35,187 bases of DNA from JAAYCI01 sp031549285 (lineage in GTDB: Bacteria > Bacillota > Clostridia > Oscillospirales > Ruminococcaceae), in the NCBI GenBank assembly GCA_031549285.1, contig JAVBPZ010000012.1, positions 1-35,187 of the forward strand, given 5' to 3'. The translations under genes were made by a program, and so were the position numbers. The stretch's first letter is position 1, and every line of letters begins with the position of its first letter. Below, piece after piece: positions 16,048 through 24,628 of the stretch. The notes beneath the pieces were generated by a model that made no database searches, was not told the DNA's origin, and was given only the letters and a program-made list of their open reading frames with translations.

Positions 16048-16075
16048 TTGCAGATAAATTTATTGATGATATAAT
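16048..16075 (+). promoter_or_regulatory. Promoter of the 16204 gene
   Basis: TTGCAG (16048-16053), 16-bp AT-rich spacer, perfect TATAAT (16070-16075). The 5' leader would be about 120 bases. Confidence 0.65.
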
Positions 16076-16203
16076 TAAAAGACAACCGTCCCCGCGTCAT
16101 TTCGGAAGAGTTTCTGGGGGGTATTTGTTCTGGGACATTGTGCAGGGTATCGTAAAAATTTGGTACTGTTTTGATTTTTGGGGTAATAAGAGAGGAGAAA
16201 AAC

Positions 16204-18366
16204 ATGGAGCAACGACAGATTTGCGCGATGGTAAAGAGCTTTGTTGCTGATTTGATGGCGCTGGGTGCCACGGGGGACATTAACCCGCTGCTCACGCCGG
16301 AAAATGTGCTGATTGGGGAGCAGAAAATATCCCTGCGGCAGATGGCGCTACCTGCGCCGCAGACGATGCCGATGCGCGCCTATCCGGGATTTTCCGCGCC
16401 GGAAGTGTATGCCGGCCGCAGTGGCCCGCAGACCAGCGTGTATTTTGTGGGCGCGGTGCTGTATACCCTGATAAAGGGGGCCCCGCCGCCAGATGCGCAA
16501 AGCCGTGCCACCCAGCCCGGCCCGCTGCTGACCGATGGCAGCCCGCTCTCGCAGCTGGCAAACCGCGCGTTGTCTATGCAGGAATACCAGCGGCCGGTCA
16601 ACCTGGCGGCGCTGCTGGATGATTTGACCAAGACGGAAGCACAGCTTTCACCGGCCGCCCCGGCCAGTGCTCCGCTGCAGCAACCGGCGGTGGCTCCGGC
16701 AATGGCGGCCCCGGTGGCCACAGCAGGCGTGGCGACGGGTGTGGGGGCTGCCACAGCAGCTTCTGGCAGTGCGGCGCCCATGCAGGCGGCACAACCACCG
16801 GCGGCGCCGGTTTCGGCCCAGGCAACACCACCGGCGGCAACTGCTGCCCCTGCTGCCCCGGTGGCCCCGGCGCAACCCACATTTGGGACAGCTGCAGCGA
16901 TGCCGGCCACTGCCGGCACTGCGCCCGCGGCGGCACCGGCGCCAACCCAGGCGACAGCGGCCACACCTGCCGCGCCGGCACAGTCTTCTACACCGGCGGC
17001 TCCGGCGATGTCCGGCCAAGCTTCGACAATGCCCGGCCAGGCAGCACCGCAGGCTACCACAGGAATGCCTGCCCAGACACCGTATGGGCAATATGGGCAA
17101 ACACGCCCGATGACAACCCCACAGCAGAGCGGTTATCCGGGTGCTGCCGGCATGCCAGGCACGATGCCGGCGCAGCGCCCGGCCTATGGCGCGCCCACCG
17201 GGCAACAGGGGTATCCGTCCACCGCGCAGGCATCACCGTATGCTACCCGTCCGGTTGGCGCGGCGCCGGGGTACCCGGGCGCACAGGGATATGCGGGGGC
17301 ACAGGGTTCCGGTATGGGCATGCAGCCCGGTATGGGCATGCCCGGCCAGATGCCGCCGCAAAAGAAAAAATCCAAAATAGGCCTTTGGATTGGCCTGGGC
17401 GCAGCGGCGCTGGTTGTGATTGCGCTGGGCGTGTACACACTGGTTATGAGCAGCAGTGCAAACAGTTCTTTTGAGGCAACCGAGTACAGCGATGTTGTAC
17501 ATACCATGGATATGGCCCCCTGGCTGAAGGTGTTCCAAGGGGAACGGTATGAATATAGCCAGGCGCAGATGCTGTATGAAGAAGGCAAGATAGAAGAAGC
17601 GATTGAGAAGTTTGAGGCGCTGGGCGCATATGAAGACAGCGCGGAGCTGGCCAACAAGATAAAGTATGATTATGCCATTGAGCTGATGGAAGACGGCGCG
17701 TATGACAAGAGCCTGACACTGCTGGGTGAACTGGGCAGTTATAAGGATAGCGCGGAGCTGCGCGCGAACCTGTCGCTGTATATGGACGCGCTGGAGATGG
17801 ACGACATGGCGGCGTTTGATGCTTTTACAGAGCTGGGCGATTTCCTGGACAGCGCCGACCGCGCGTATGAAATAGCCGGGGCGGTGTATGACGACGCCAT
17901 GGACTTGTATCTGGAGGGGGATTTCTCCGCCGCGAAAAAGCAGTTTGATAAGCTGGGCGATTTCAAAGACGCCGATTTGTATTCCGAGGCCATTGGCATC
18001 TGGCAGAATGTGAACACCATGACCACGAACGCGGAACTGATGGGGTACCGCGACCAGCTGGAGGTATTGTCCGACTCTATCGACGTGGGCCCGCTGCTGA
18101 TGTCCAACGAGTTGTTCGAGATTTTCCTGGATGGCTCGTGGTATGAGCTGCTGGGGAGCGCATGGTTTGAGCTGGACCTGAGCGCACGGATGTTTGGCAT
18201 GGATTATATGGGAAGCGCCGCGGCTTCGTATCAGTTCCGCGACCAGGGGTTCTGGACCAGCGGCAGCGCGGCCTCACCGGACTATGTGGTGACATTTGTT
18301 TCGTTTGATGCAATCATTATTACCGACACGCGGACAGACATGATTTACCTGATGTTCCGGTACTAA
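16204..18366 (+). CDS. Membrane protein: kinase-C-lobe-like domain, Pro/Ala-rich linker, membrane helix, extracellular TPR-like repeats
   Basis: 720 residues; the ATG at 16204 follows GAGAGGAG. Order of parts: residues 5-140 are homologous to the 325-470 domain of the protease gene upstream (PLLTPENVLIGE, YPGFSAPEVY, SVYFVGAVLYTLIKG). HRD and DFG are missing and there is no N-lobe. Residues 145-385 are a Pro/Ala/Gln/Gly-rich linker. KKKSK then leads into one membrane helix (about 391-414). Outside, residues 450-600 carry four degenerate repeats of about 37 residues, each with LG-x-(Y/F)-x-D-(S/A) (at 473, 510, 544 and 584), resembling TPR/Sel1-type helical hairpins common in Firmicutes surface proteins. 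The C-terminal 100 residues look beta-rich. A sensor or adaptor role is inferred; nothing here is catalytic. Its own promoter and terminator flank it. Confidence 0.82.
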   Translation: MEQRQICAMVKSFVADLMALGATGDINPLLTPENVLIGEQKISLRQMALPAPQTMPMRAYPGFSAPEVYAGRSGPQTSVYFVGAVLYTLIKGAPPPDAQSRATQPGPLLTDGSPLSQLANRALSMQEYQRPVNLAALLDDLTKTEAQLSPAAPASAPLQQPAVAPAMAAPVATAGVATGVGAATAASGSAAPMQAAQPPAAPVSAQATPPAATAAPAAPVAPAQPTFGTAAAMPATAGTAPAAAPAPTQATAATPAAPAQSSTPAAPAMSGQASTMPGQAAPQATTGMPAQTPYGQYGQTRPMTTPQQSGYPGAAGMPGTMPAQRPAYGAPTGQQGYPSTAQASPYATRPVGAAPGYPGAQGYAGAQGSGMGMQPGMGMPGQMPPQKKKSKIGLWIGLGAAALVVIALGVYTLVMSSSANSSFEATEYSDVVHTMDMAPWLKVFQGERYEYSQAQMLYEEGKIEEAIEKFEALGAYEDSAELANKIKYDYAIELMEDGAYDKSLTLLGELGSYKDSAELRANLSLYMDALEMDDMAAFDAFTELGDFLDSADRAYEIAGAVYDDAMDLYLEGDFSAAKKQFDKLGDFKDADLYSEAIGIWQNVNTMTTNAELMGYRDQLEVLSDSIDVGPLLMSNELFEIFLDGSWYELLGSAWFELDLSARMFGMDYMGSAAASYQFRDQGFWTSGSAASPDYVVTFVSFDAIIITDTRTDMIYLMFRY

Positions 18367-18413
18367 GCGCCGGTTGTCCGCGGAGCTTGCAATAGCTTTA
18401 TTATACGAATGCA

Positions 18414-18450
18414 AAAATCCCGTTTGGCGGTACTGGCCAAACGGGATTTT
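18414..18450. terminator. Strong bidirectional terminator
   Basis: Perfect 15-bp stem (18414-18428 with 18436-18450, 7-base loop) with A4 on the left and T4 on the right, so it can serve both the plus-strand gene ending at 18366 and the minus-strand gene ending at 18590. Confidence 0.9.
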
Positions 18451-18589
18451 GTTATGGGCGGGTTGGAAAGACGGTGTAATGGCTGCGCGCAGCCGCGGCG
18501 AAAACCCGGTGCGGGCAGTATAGGGTTCCATGCGTGCCTGGTGCGCCTTGGAATGGGCCAAAAAGGAGGTTGTTTTTGTTGTCACAGCG

Positions 18590-19477
18590 TTACCACAGCG
18601 AAAGCTGCTGCGTTTCATAGCCTGCCCGGTAGGCGCGGATTATATCCGGCATATCATACAGCAGGCCCTGCTTTTGGCAGGCGGCGCAGAAGATTTCCCA
18701 CAGGTGCCGGGCGCGCGGGCTGCCGCAAAAGTAGCGGGTGCCATAGCGGCTGCGGTATTTTTGCCCCAGTGATTGCCCGGGGAAGGCGGCGTCCAGCCCA
18801 TTTAGGAAGTATTCCCGCTGGCCGGCGCGCATGGTGACGCCAAAAGCGGGGTATATAAACCGGGCGCCGGCGGCTGCGGCACGCTGTACGATGGAAAGGA
18901 TATTCTCGTCGGTATCCTCCAGGAAAGGCAGCACTGGCATAAGCAACAGGCCGGAAAAAATGCCGGCGGCGGAGAGCTGTTCCAGCGCGGCAAACCGGCG
19001 GGAGGAGACGGGGGCATGTGGCTCCAGCTGGGCGGCCAGGGCGTCGTCCCCGGTGGTGATGGTAATTTTACACAAAACGGGGGACTGGGCGGCAAGCATG
19101 CGCAGCAGGTCGATGTCCCGCGTAATAAGGTCACTTTTGGTGGAAATGGCGACGCCGAACCCATAGGCGTGCAGCAGAGATAGCGCATGCTGCGTGAGCA
19201 GCTGTGTGCCTTCAAACGGATTGTAGGGGTCGCTCATGGCGCCGGTGGCGACAACGCCGGTGTGGGTTTTGCGTGCCAGCTCGTCCCGCAGGATGGCCAG
19301 CGCGTTTTCTTTGGCGCGCACAGTGTCAAACTGTTCCACGTGATAGCAGTCGCTGCGGCTGTCACAGTACAGGCACCCGTGGCAACAACCCCGGTACAGG
19401 TTCATGTTATACTCGCAGCCAAACCAGGCGGTGCTTTTGTTGCGCTGCAGGATGGTTTTGGCGGGAACCGTTTGCAT
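18590..19477 (-). CDS. Radical SAM protein, SPL (spore photoproduct lyase)-like family
   Basis: 295 residues. The radical SAM cluster motif CxxxCxxC is at Cys31, Cys35 and Cys38 (GCCHGCLYCDSR). GAMSDPYNPFEG and ISTKSDLITRD are typical of the SPL/Rv2578c group of radical SAM proteins (COG1533), whose substrates are mostly unknown. The C-terminal part has Tyr/Arg-rich YRSRYGTRYFCGSPRA. It is shorter than true SplB and lacks its usual context, so I would not call it spore photoproduct lyase. The ATG at 19477 follows GAGGTA. It stands alone between a terminator and the acetyltransferase gene. Confidence 0.88.
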   Translation of the reverse strand: MQTVPAKTILQRNKSTAWFGCEYNMNLYRGCCHGCLYCDSRSDCYHVEQFDTVRAKENALAILRDELARKTHTGVVATGAMSDPYNPFEGTQLLTQHALSLLHAYGFGVAISTKSDLITRDIDLLRMLAAQSPVLCKITITTGDDALAAQLEPHAPVSSRRFAALEQLSAAGIFSGLLLMPVLPFLEDTDENILSIVQRAAAAGARFIYPAFGVTMRAGQREYFLNGLDAAFPGQSLGQKYRSRYGTRYFCGSPRARHLWEIFCAACQKQGLLYDMPDIIRAYRAGYETQQLSLW

Positions 19478-19740
19478 GAAAGTACCTCGTGCAATAAATG
19501 CGAAATAATAGAGAAAAAATAGTCGAAAAAAGCGGGAAAACCCCCAAAAAAGATAAATGGAGCCGGAGAGCAGAAAGTTGCCGATGTTGTTGCTGCATCT
19601 TTTGCGGGGTTTGTTAGGATAAGCGCTAGGGCAATTTGCTCAAAAAATGAAGTGGCAGGTGTGCAGACACATCGCAAAATAAGATGTGACAAAGGAAAAA
19701 TAGAGGAAGTGTAAAAATGCGTTCGCTTTCATGTTGAAAT

Positions 19741-20496
19741 TCATTCTATGTTCAAAAATTTCCGAAACTTTCCTTCCGAGAAAATCTCGTTTGTTACAAA
19801 TTTTCCGTTGTAGAACATAGCGTAGGTAGGAAAGGGGTTTGGGGCGTTTTGCGCGGTTTCCGAATTTTCCATTTTGAAACCATAAAACGGTATATCGTGC
19901 TTATTTGCGATGGATTGTATGGAAAAAATATACCTTGCTGTATGCGGGCAGTGATCGCTGTAATAGATGACCACGCCGGGCTCTGTCACCGATGGATGCT
20001 TGACACATGTCTTGAACTTTGGCGTGGTGACATCTGCAGAAAGAGGCAGGGAAAACAACAGGTAGTTTGGCGGGGCGTCGTCTGCCACCACAAACCCCTG
20101 GTGGCGGTAGAAGCCGGGGTCGGACAAAAAGGGAGATTTTTTTGTGGTGGAGACGGCGAGCAGGCCGTGGAAATTATTTTGCCGGGCGTGTGTCAGGGCT
20201 TTTTCAAACAAGGCGCCGGCGTGCCCGTGGCCTTTGAACTGGCCGGAGACCCAAAAGCAATCGATGAACAGCCAGCCGGGGGCGTCCAGCGGGCACCAGG
20301 CCTTCTCGGCGGGGATGACCTCGATGAAGGCTTTTCCGCGGGCGTCCAAGCGCCAGAAATGGTAACCGTCCGGGAAAACGCCCTCCATCCAACGCTTTTT
20401 GGCGTTGGCACAGGCGATTTGGTCCGGGGCGTTGGAAAGGGCGCAGCAGATGTGGGAAGAGAAAAGGTTTTCTGGCGTAATTTCGATGATGTCCAT
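19741..20496 (-). CDS. GNAT acetyltransferase with YoaP-like C-terminal domain
   Basis: 251 residues. The N-terminal GNAT fold (about 1-150) has the acetyl-CoA loop QFKGHGHAG followed by the helix LFEKALTHAR. The C-terminal part (about 165-251) with YYSDHCPHTARYI, PFYGFKMENSETAQNAPNPFPTYAMFYNGKF and NEIFSEGKFRKFLN matches my memory of the YoaP-like domain, thioredoxin-like with a single Cys. B. subtilis YoaP has the same order. The substrate is unknown. The ATG at 20496 follows CGGAG; the open frame continues upstream but is not family-like. No terminator could be assigned with confidence. Confidence 0.85.
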   Translation of the reverse strand: MDIIEITPENLFSSHICCALSNAPDQIACANAKKRWMEGVFPDGYHFWRLDARGKAFIEVIPAEKAWCPLDAPGWLFIDCFWVSGQFKGHGHAGALFEKALTHARQNNFHGLLAVSTTKKSPFLSDPGFYRHQGFVVADDAPPNYLLFSLPLSADVTTPKFKTCVKHPSVTEPGVVIYYSDHCPHTARYIFSIQSIANKHDIPFYGFKMENSETAQNAPNPFPTYAMFYNGKFVTNEIFSEGKFRKFLNIE

Positions 20497-20655
20497 AGAG
20501 GTACTCCGTTTGTTATGACAAGAAGATAATGCGGCGAGAATGAGTGGAAGTATTAGCTGGGTGATAAGATGATAAAAGAGATGGCAGGTGTTTGGCGGTG
20601 CGCCCGCGGGAATGTGTGAATGGTTTGCTGGCGGGTGCACGGGGAACGTGTGGCA

Positions 20656-20749
20656 GGCCGGCGGCCGGCGCTGCGAAAGCAGCGCCACCCGCGCGGGCGT
20701 AGCCCGCGACGGGCCCCGGGCGGCGCAGCCGCCCGGGGGGCCGCCGGCC
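20656..20749 (+). repeat. Cloverleaf repeat, copy X
   Basis: A GC-rich 94-bp element that can fold completely: closing stem of 11 bp (20656-20666 with 20739-20749), hairpin 1 of 8 bp with a GAAA loop (20667-20686), hairpin 2 of 7 bp (20692-20708) and hairpin 3 of 11 bp (20714-20738). A second copy with the same stem lengths is at 28013-28102 on the other strand. It lies in the gap between the GyrI-like and acetyltransferase genes. Confidence 0.85.
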
Positions 20750-20781
20750 GAGGGTTTGGGTGACAGCGAAGGAGCCGGGGA

Positions 20782-21417
20782 TCAGCCGTTTTTCCGGACG
20801 GGGTGCCGCAGCACGGTTTTCAGTTTTTCGGGGGCTAGCCTGCGTGGGTCGCCCAGGTATATTTCGTGGTGGCGCCGGGCGGTGAAGCCAATGCCGCAGT
20901 CATCCACCAGGCCGTTTTGGGCAATGAACGCGCTGATGGCGTCTATGGTGGCCTGCTCGGTAGAAAAAGGGCCGATATGCATCATTTGTACGCAGAGGCC
21001 TTCGTCATAGGTGGCAAAGCGGACACGAGAAAAATCCACTTCGGGTTTCTTTTTTGCGGCAGCGTCCAGCGCCCAGCGGAACACCGCGTCGGTGACAAAA
21101 TCGGGCTGGCGGATCATAGAGGTCCACTGCCATTTGCTGCGGTCCGCATCCAGCCCCACGGTGCCGCTGTCCCACAGGCCCTCCAGCGGCGGTACCACAT
21201 AGTCGATATAGCCGGCTGGCTGCTGGCCGCTCATCTTGCTCATTTTTATGGTGTACGTGAGCGCGTATAGTGCTTCCACGGCGTTTGTGTAGGCGGTGTC
21301 CGCCGGCGCGCCGGTGCCGTCTATCATGAAAAACGGGATGGGCGGCACCGTGAGTAGCGACGGATGGGTGGCGGGCAGGTATAAATCTTTGTATTCTTTT
21401 TTAAAATCATACGGCAT
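20782..21417 (-). CDS. GyrI-like small-molecule-binding protein
   Basis: 211 residues from the ATG at 21417, which lies eight bases after AAAGGTGG; the GTG within that Shine-Dalgarno is not the start. The sequence (MPYDFKKEYKDLY, PFFMIDGTGAP, GLWD, SMIRQPDFV, HIGPFSTEQATI, HHEIYLGDPRR) is typical of stand-alone GyrI-like/SOUL-fold proteins, which bind diverse hydrophobic or cationic ligands. It is next to a WYL-domain regulator on the same strand, a common partnership, though each has its own ribosome binding site and there is a gap of about 190 bp between them. The ligand cannot be inferred. Confidence 0.9.
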   Translation of the reverse strand: MPYDFKKEYKDLYLPATHPSLLTVPPIPFFMIDGTGAPADTAYTNAVEALYALTYTIKMSKMSGQQPAGYIDYVVPPLEGLWDSGTVGLDADRSKWQWTSMIRQPDFVTDAVFRWALDAAAKKKPEVDFSRVRFATYDEGLCVQMMHIGPFSTEQATIDAISAFIAQNGLVDDCGIGFTARRHHEIYLGDPRRLAPEKLKTVLRHPVRKNG

Positions 21418-21609
21418 GGGGAAAACCACCTTTCTGTAATAGACAAAGGCAACAGGAGCGATACAGACAGGTTCAGTATAACAGGGAATATATGACAGGG
21501 TATGTCATATTAAAAACAAATGATTCAAAATAATTTGAAATAAATCGAATTAAATCAAAAATAAATAGAGCCGCTTTGTACGGGAAGCGTTTCATTAAGC
21601 AGGACAGGC

Positions 21610-22506
21610 TTATTCCGCGGGATATTGCGCAGACATTTGTTGGATGGCCTGTGCCAGGCGGCGGCGCAAGGCGGCAGGGTGCAGAACCTTGGCGTCCGGG
21701 CCGAAGGATAAAAGATAGCCAATGCCCCAGGTCTCTAAGGGAAAGGTGGTGTGCACCAGGAAACTGCCGTCTGGCTGCGGGGTGATTTGTTCGGCGGGGA
21801 ATTCATCGTATACACGGAAGGCGGCGGTGGCGCGAAAGTGCAATGTGATGGGGGCCGCCGGTGATGGAGATGGCGGCGCGGTGTCTGCCGGAACGGTACG
21901 TGGCGCAAAAGAATCAGGGAGGATTTCCAGTGCGGAAAGGCGGCTGAGCTTAAAAAAGCGAAAATCGGCGCGGGCTGTGCAAAAGGCGTACAGGTACCAG
22001 CCCTGGCCCCGAAACACAATTTTATACGGTTCGGCGGTGCGGGTTTCGCCGCTGGCGGTGGCGGACGCATACTGAAAACGAACCAGCTTTTTGGCCAGAA
22101 TGGCTTCCCGCAGCAGCCGAAATACCGAGCGGGCGGCATCGTTGCCCCAGGGGGCCAGGTCTACCTCCAGCCAGGAGGCGCCGCCCCCGCCGAACAGCGC
22201 CGCCAGTTTGTCCAGCACCGGCTGTGTGTCCGGGGTGCCCAGCGCGGCAAGACTGTGAAAATGGGACAGCAGCTGGCGCTGTTCTTCTTTTGAAAACAAT
22301 GTTTTATCCAGCACAAAATCCGGCAAAATACAGATGCCGCCGCCATGTCCTTTTTGCGCATAGACCGGGATTCCGGCAGCGGACAAGGTGTCCACGTCGC
22401 GGTAAATGGTGCGGCGGGAAACCCCAAAGCGCGCGGCAAACTCACCCGCGGGGATTTTCCCGCGCTGGGTGAGAAGATAGACGATTTCGAAAAGGCGCTG
22501 CTGCAT
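21610..22506 (-). CDS. YafY-type HTH/WYL-domain transcriptional regulator
   Basis: 298 residues. The N-terminal winged helix (about 1-60) has FAARFGVSRRTIYRDVDTL, the usual HTH_11-type recognition segment. The WYL domain (about 135-215) contains RGQGWYLYAFC, and the C-terminal WCX-like extension follows. WYL domains sense ligands, often nucleotides or nucleic acids, and switch the regulator. The ATG at 22506 follows GGGAGTG. Its likely target is the adjacent GyrI-like gene, and possibly itself. Confidence 0.92.
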   Translation of the reverse strand: MQQRLFEIVYLLTQRGKIPAGEFAARFGVSRRTIYRDVDTLSAAGIPVYAQKGHGGGICILPDFVLDKTLFSKEEQRQLLSHFHSLAALGTPDTQPVLDKLAALFGGGGASWLEVDLAPWGNDAARSVFRLLREAILAKKLVRFQYASATASGETRTAEPYKIVFRGQGWYLYAFCTARADFRFFKLSRLSALEILPDSFAPRTVPADTAPPSPSPAAPITLHFRATAAFRVYDEFPAEQITPQPDGSFLVHTTFPLETWGIGYLLSFGPDAKVLHPAALRRRLAQAIQQMSAQYPAE

Positions 22507-22574
22507 AAAAGCACTCCCGTATAAGGCTGGCCGGGTGCGGAAAGAAAGCGGAACAGGGGCTTGTAAGGCTGTTT

Positions 22575-23405
22575 TTAAAGCAATGTGAGCGCGGCCGCGC
22601 CATCCGAAAGGCCCTGGTCATAGCTTTGCTGCATTTTATGGGGATTTTGCGCCAGGCGGCCTGCCGGCAACGGCACCGCCGGTGCGATGACCACCGCGCG
22701 GCCGGCGTCTTCCAAGCGGCGCAGGCGCTCCAGCGTATGGTTATACACCAGATGGCGAACCTGCAGCGTGCGCTGGAACAAAGGGTATTCCCGGTATAGG
22801 CGCTGGTACAGCGGCGCCAGCGAGGTGGGCTTTTTTTGATAGTCCCGCGGGCGGGTGAGGATGACCACCAGCCGGGTGCAGCCGTCCGCGATGGCTTTGT
22901 CTATGGGAATGGGGTCGGCCACGCCGCCATCCAGATAGGGGCGGCCGTCGATGTCTATGACTGGCGCCAGCAGCGGAATGGAACAGGAGGCCCGCAGCAC
23001 CGTGAGGCCGGGGGTCATATGCTCTTTGCCAAAAAAGACCGCCTTGCCGGTGGTGAGGCTGGTGGCGCCGACGAAATACTCGCACGGGGAGGCCGCCATG
23101 GCGGTGAAATCGAAGGGATCCAGCGAGTTGGGGATATCGCCGAAGATAAAATCCATGCCAAAAAGAGAGCGGGTTTTCAGGAGGTTGGAAAGGCTGAGGT
23201 AACGTTTGTCGCCCGCATAGTCGATGTTGGTGCGCATGCCCCGGCCGTGCTGGCCAGAGACGTAATTTGCGCCGTTGGACGCGCCGGCGGATACGCCCAC
23301 CAGCTCGTCGGCCAAGAAGCCACCCTCTAAAAATGCCTGCAGCACGCCGGCGGTGTATACGCCGCGCATGCCGCCGCCTTCACACACAATTCCTGTTCGC
23401 ACCAT
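22575..23405 (-). CDS. Patatin-like phospholipase
   Basis: 276 residues from the ATG at 23405, preceded by AAGGGAGG; an open extension upstream is not family-like. The oxyanion motif EGGGMRG (residues 9-15), the nucleophile elbow GVSAG with Ser39, and the dyad acid in YLDGGVADPIP (Asp159) are all present, so the Ser-Asp hydrolase is intact. Bacterial patatins of this type (YlbK/RssA-like) hydrolyse acyl esters of lipids; the natural substrate is unknown. There is no signal peptide. It is transcribed away from the DegV gene. Confidence 0.92.
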   Translation of the reverse strand: MVRTGIVCEGGGMRGVYTAGVLQAFLEGGFLADELVGVSAGASNGANYVSGQHGRGMRTNIDYAGDKRYLSLSNLLKTRSLFGMDFIFGDIPNSLDPFDFTAMAASPCEYFVGATSLTTGKAVFFGKEHMTPGLTVLRASCSIPLLAPVIDIDGRPYLDGGVADPIPIDKAIADGCTRLVVILTRPRDYQKKPTSLAPLYQRLYREYPLFQRTLQVRHLVYNHTLERLRRLEDAGRAVVIAPAVPLPAGRLAQNPHKMQQSYDQGLSDGAAALTLL

Positions 23406-23496
23406 GCCGCCTCCCTTTATAAAAGATACCGGATGTTTGTTGGAATAACGCCCCAGCGCTCGAAACAAGTCCCAACAAAAATGAATATATAAAACA

Positions 23497-23525
23497 AGTA
23501 TAGTAAAATATCCGGGATGGCGCAA
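23497..23525 (-). promoter_or_regulatory. Promoter of the patatin gene
   Basis: Minus-strand TTGCGC (23520-23525), 17-bp spacer, TATACT (23497-23502). A weaker plus-strand candidate for degV, TTGTTT (23559-23564), 18 bp, TATCGT (23583-23588), is next to it, giving a compact divergent region. Confidence 0.5.
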
Positions 23526-23670
23526 GGCGCACAGCGCACCGGAATACCGGTGGTAAGGTTGTTTAAACCGGGGGAAATGTGGTATCGTTAATGCAGTACC
23601 GGAAGAGATGCGTTGCGGGTTGGCGGGGGTGGATGTTCCCGGCCGGGGGCCCGCAGGAAAAGGAGGACAC

Positions 23671-24528
23671 ATGGCAAGAAAGATAATTTTGAGCGCGGAC
23701 AGTACCTGTGATATTGCGCCGGAATTGCAGCAACGCTATGATGTGCAGTTTTTTCACTATCATATCTTGATAGGGGAAAAGGCGTATATTGATAAGGTGG
23801 AGATTCAGCCGGAGGAGCTGTATGCGGCATGGCGGCAGCAGGGCGTTTTACCCAAGACGGCGGCGATAGCGCCGGGCGAATATACCGAGTTTTTTGAAAA
23901 ATGGGTGGGAGACGGCGGCGATGTGGTGCATGTGAACCTGGGCAGTGCCATATCGGCCTCTTACCAGAACTGCTGTTTGGCGGCGGAGGAGCTGGGGCAT
24001 GTGTACCCGGTGGATTCCGCCAGCCTGTCCACGGGGTCCGCGCATTTGGTGGTAAAGGCCGGGGAGATGATTGCCGCCGGGCGGGAGGCGGCGGAGATAC
24101 AGACCACGCTGAACGCGCTGCGCGATAAGGTGGACGCCAGCTTTGTGCTGGACACGCTGGAGTTTATGCGGGCGGGCGGCCGGTGCAGCGCGGTGGCGGC
24201 GTTTGGCGCCAACCTGCTGCATTTGAAGCCGTGCATTGAGGTGGACAATCAGAATGGCGGGAAGATGGGTGTGGGAAAAAAATACCGCGGGTCGATGGAA
24301 AAAGTATTGCCGGAGTATGTGAAAGACCGGCTGGCCGGGCGGGATGATTTGGATTTGAGCTGTATTTTTATTACGCATTCCGGCTCGCCGGACAGCGACG
24401 TGGAGCTGGCGAAGGCTGAGATACGAAAATATGCCGATTTTAAAGAAATATATGTGACGCGGGCCAGCGGAACCATCTCGGCGCATTGCGGGCCGCGTAC
24501 GCTGGGCATTTTATTCATGACGCAGTGA
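23671..24528 (+). CDS. DegV family fatty-acid-binding protein
   Basis: 285 residues, normal for DegV. Family features are seen: the start ILSADSTCDI, the LGSAISASYQNC segment, VYPVDSASLSTGSAHLVVKA and the C-terminal HCGPRTLGILF. DegV/FakB proteins bind a single fatty acid and present it to FakA for phosphorylation; I cannot tell from sequence whether this one is a FakB or another DegV paralogue, and no fakA is nearby. The ATG follows a strong AAAGGAGG at five bases. The divergent patatin phospholipase could release fatty acids, a possible functional link (inference only). Confidence 0.93.
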   Translation: MARKIILSADSTCDIAPELQQRYDVQFFHYHILIGEKAYIDKVEIQPEELYAAWRQQGVLPKTAAIAPGEYTEFFEKWVGDGGDVVHVNLGSAISASYQNCCLAAEELGHVYPVDSASLSTGSAHLVVKAGEMIAAGREAAEIQTTLNALRDKVDASFVLDTLEFMRAGGRCSAVAAFGANLLHLKPCIEVDNQNGGKMGVGKKYRGSMEKVLPEYVKDRLAGRDDLDLSCIFITHSGSPDSDVELAKAEIRKYADFKEIYVTRASGTISAHCGPRTLGILFMTQ

Positions 24529-24628
24529 CGCGAGTGAGCGTGGGGCGAACGCGATGTGCCGGCACTTCGCCGTAAAAAAAGCGGCCACACCGGAACAGCG
24601 CAGGAAGCAAAAGGAGAGTTTTTGCCAA

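Noticed and set aside
13969..18366. Active Ser/Thr kinases
   Set aside because: No glycine-rich loop, VAIK lysine, HRD aspartate or DFG; only C-lobe-like motifs remain.
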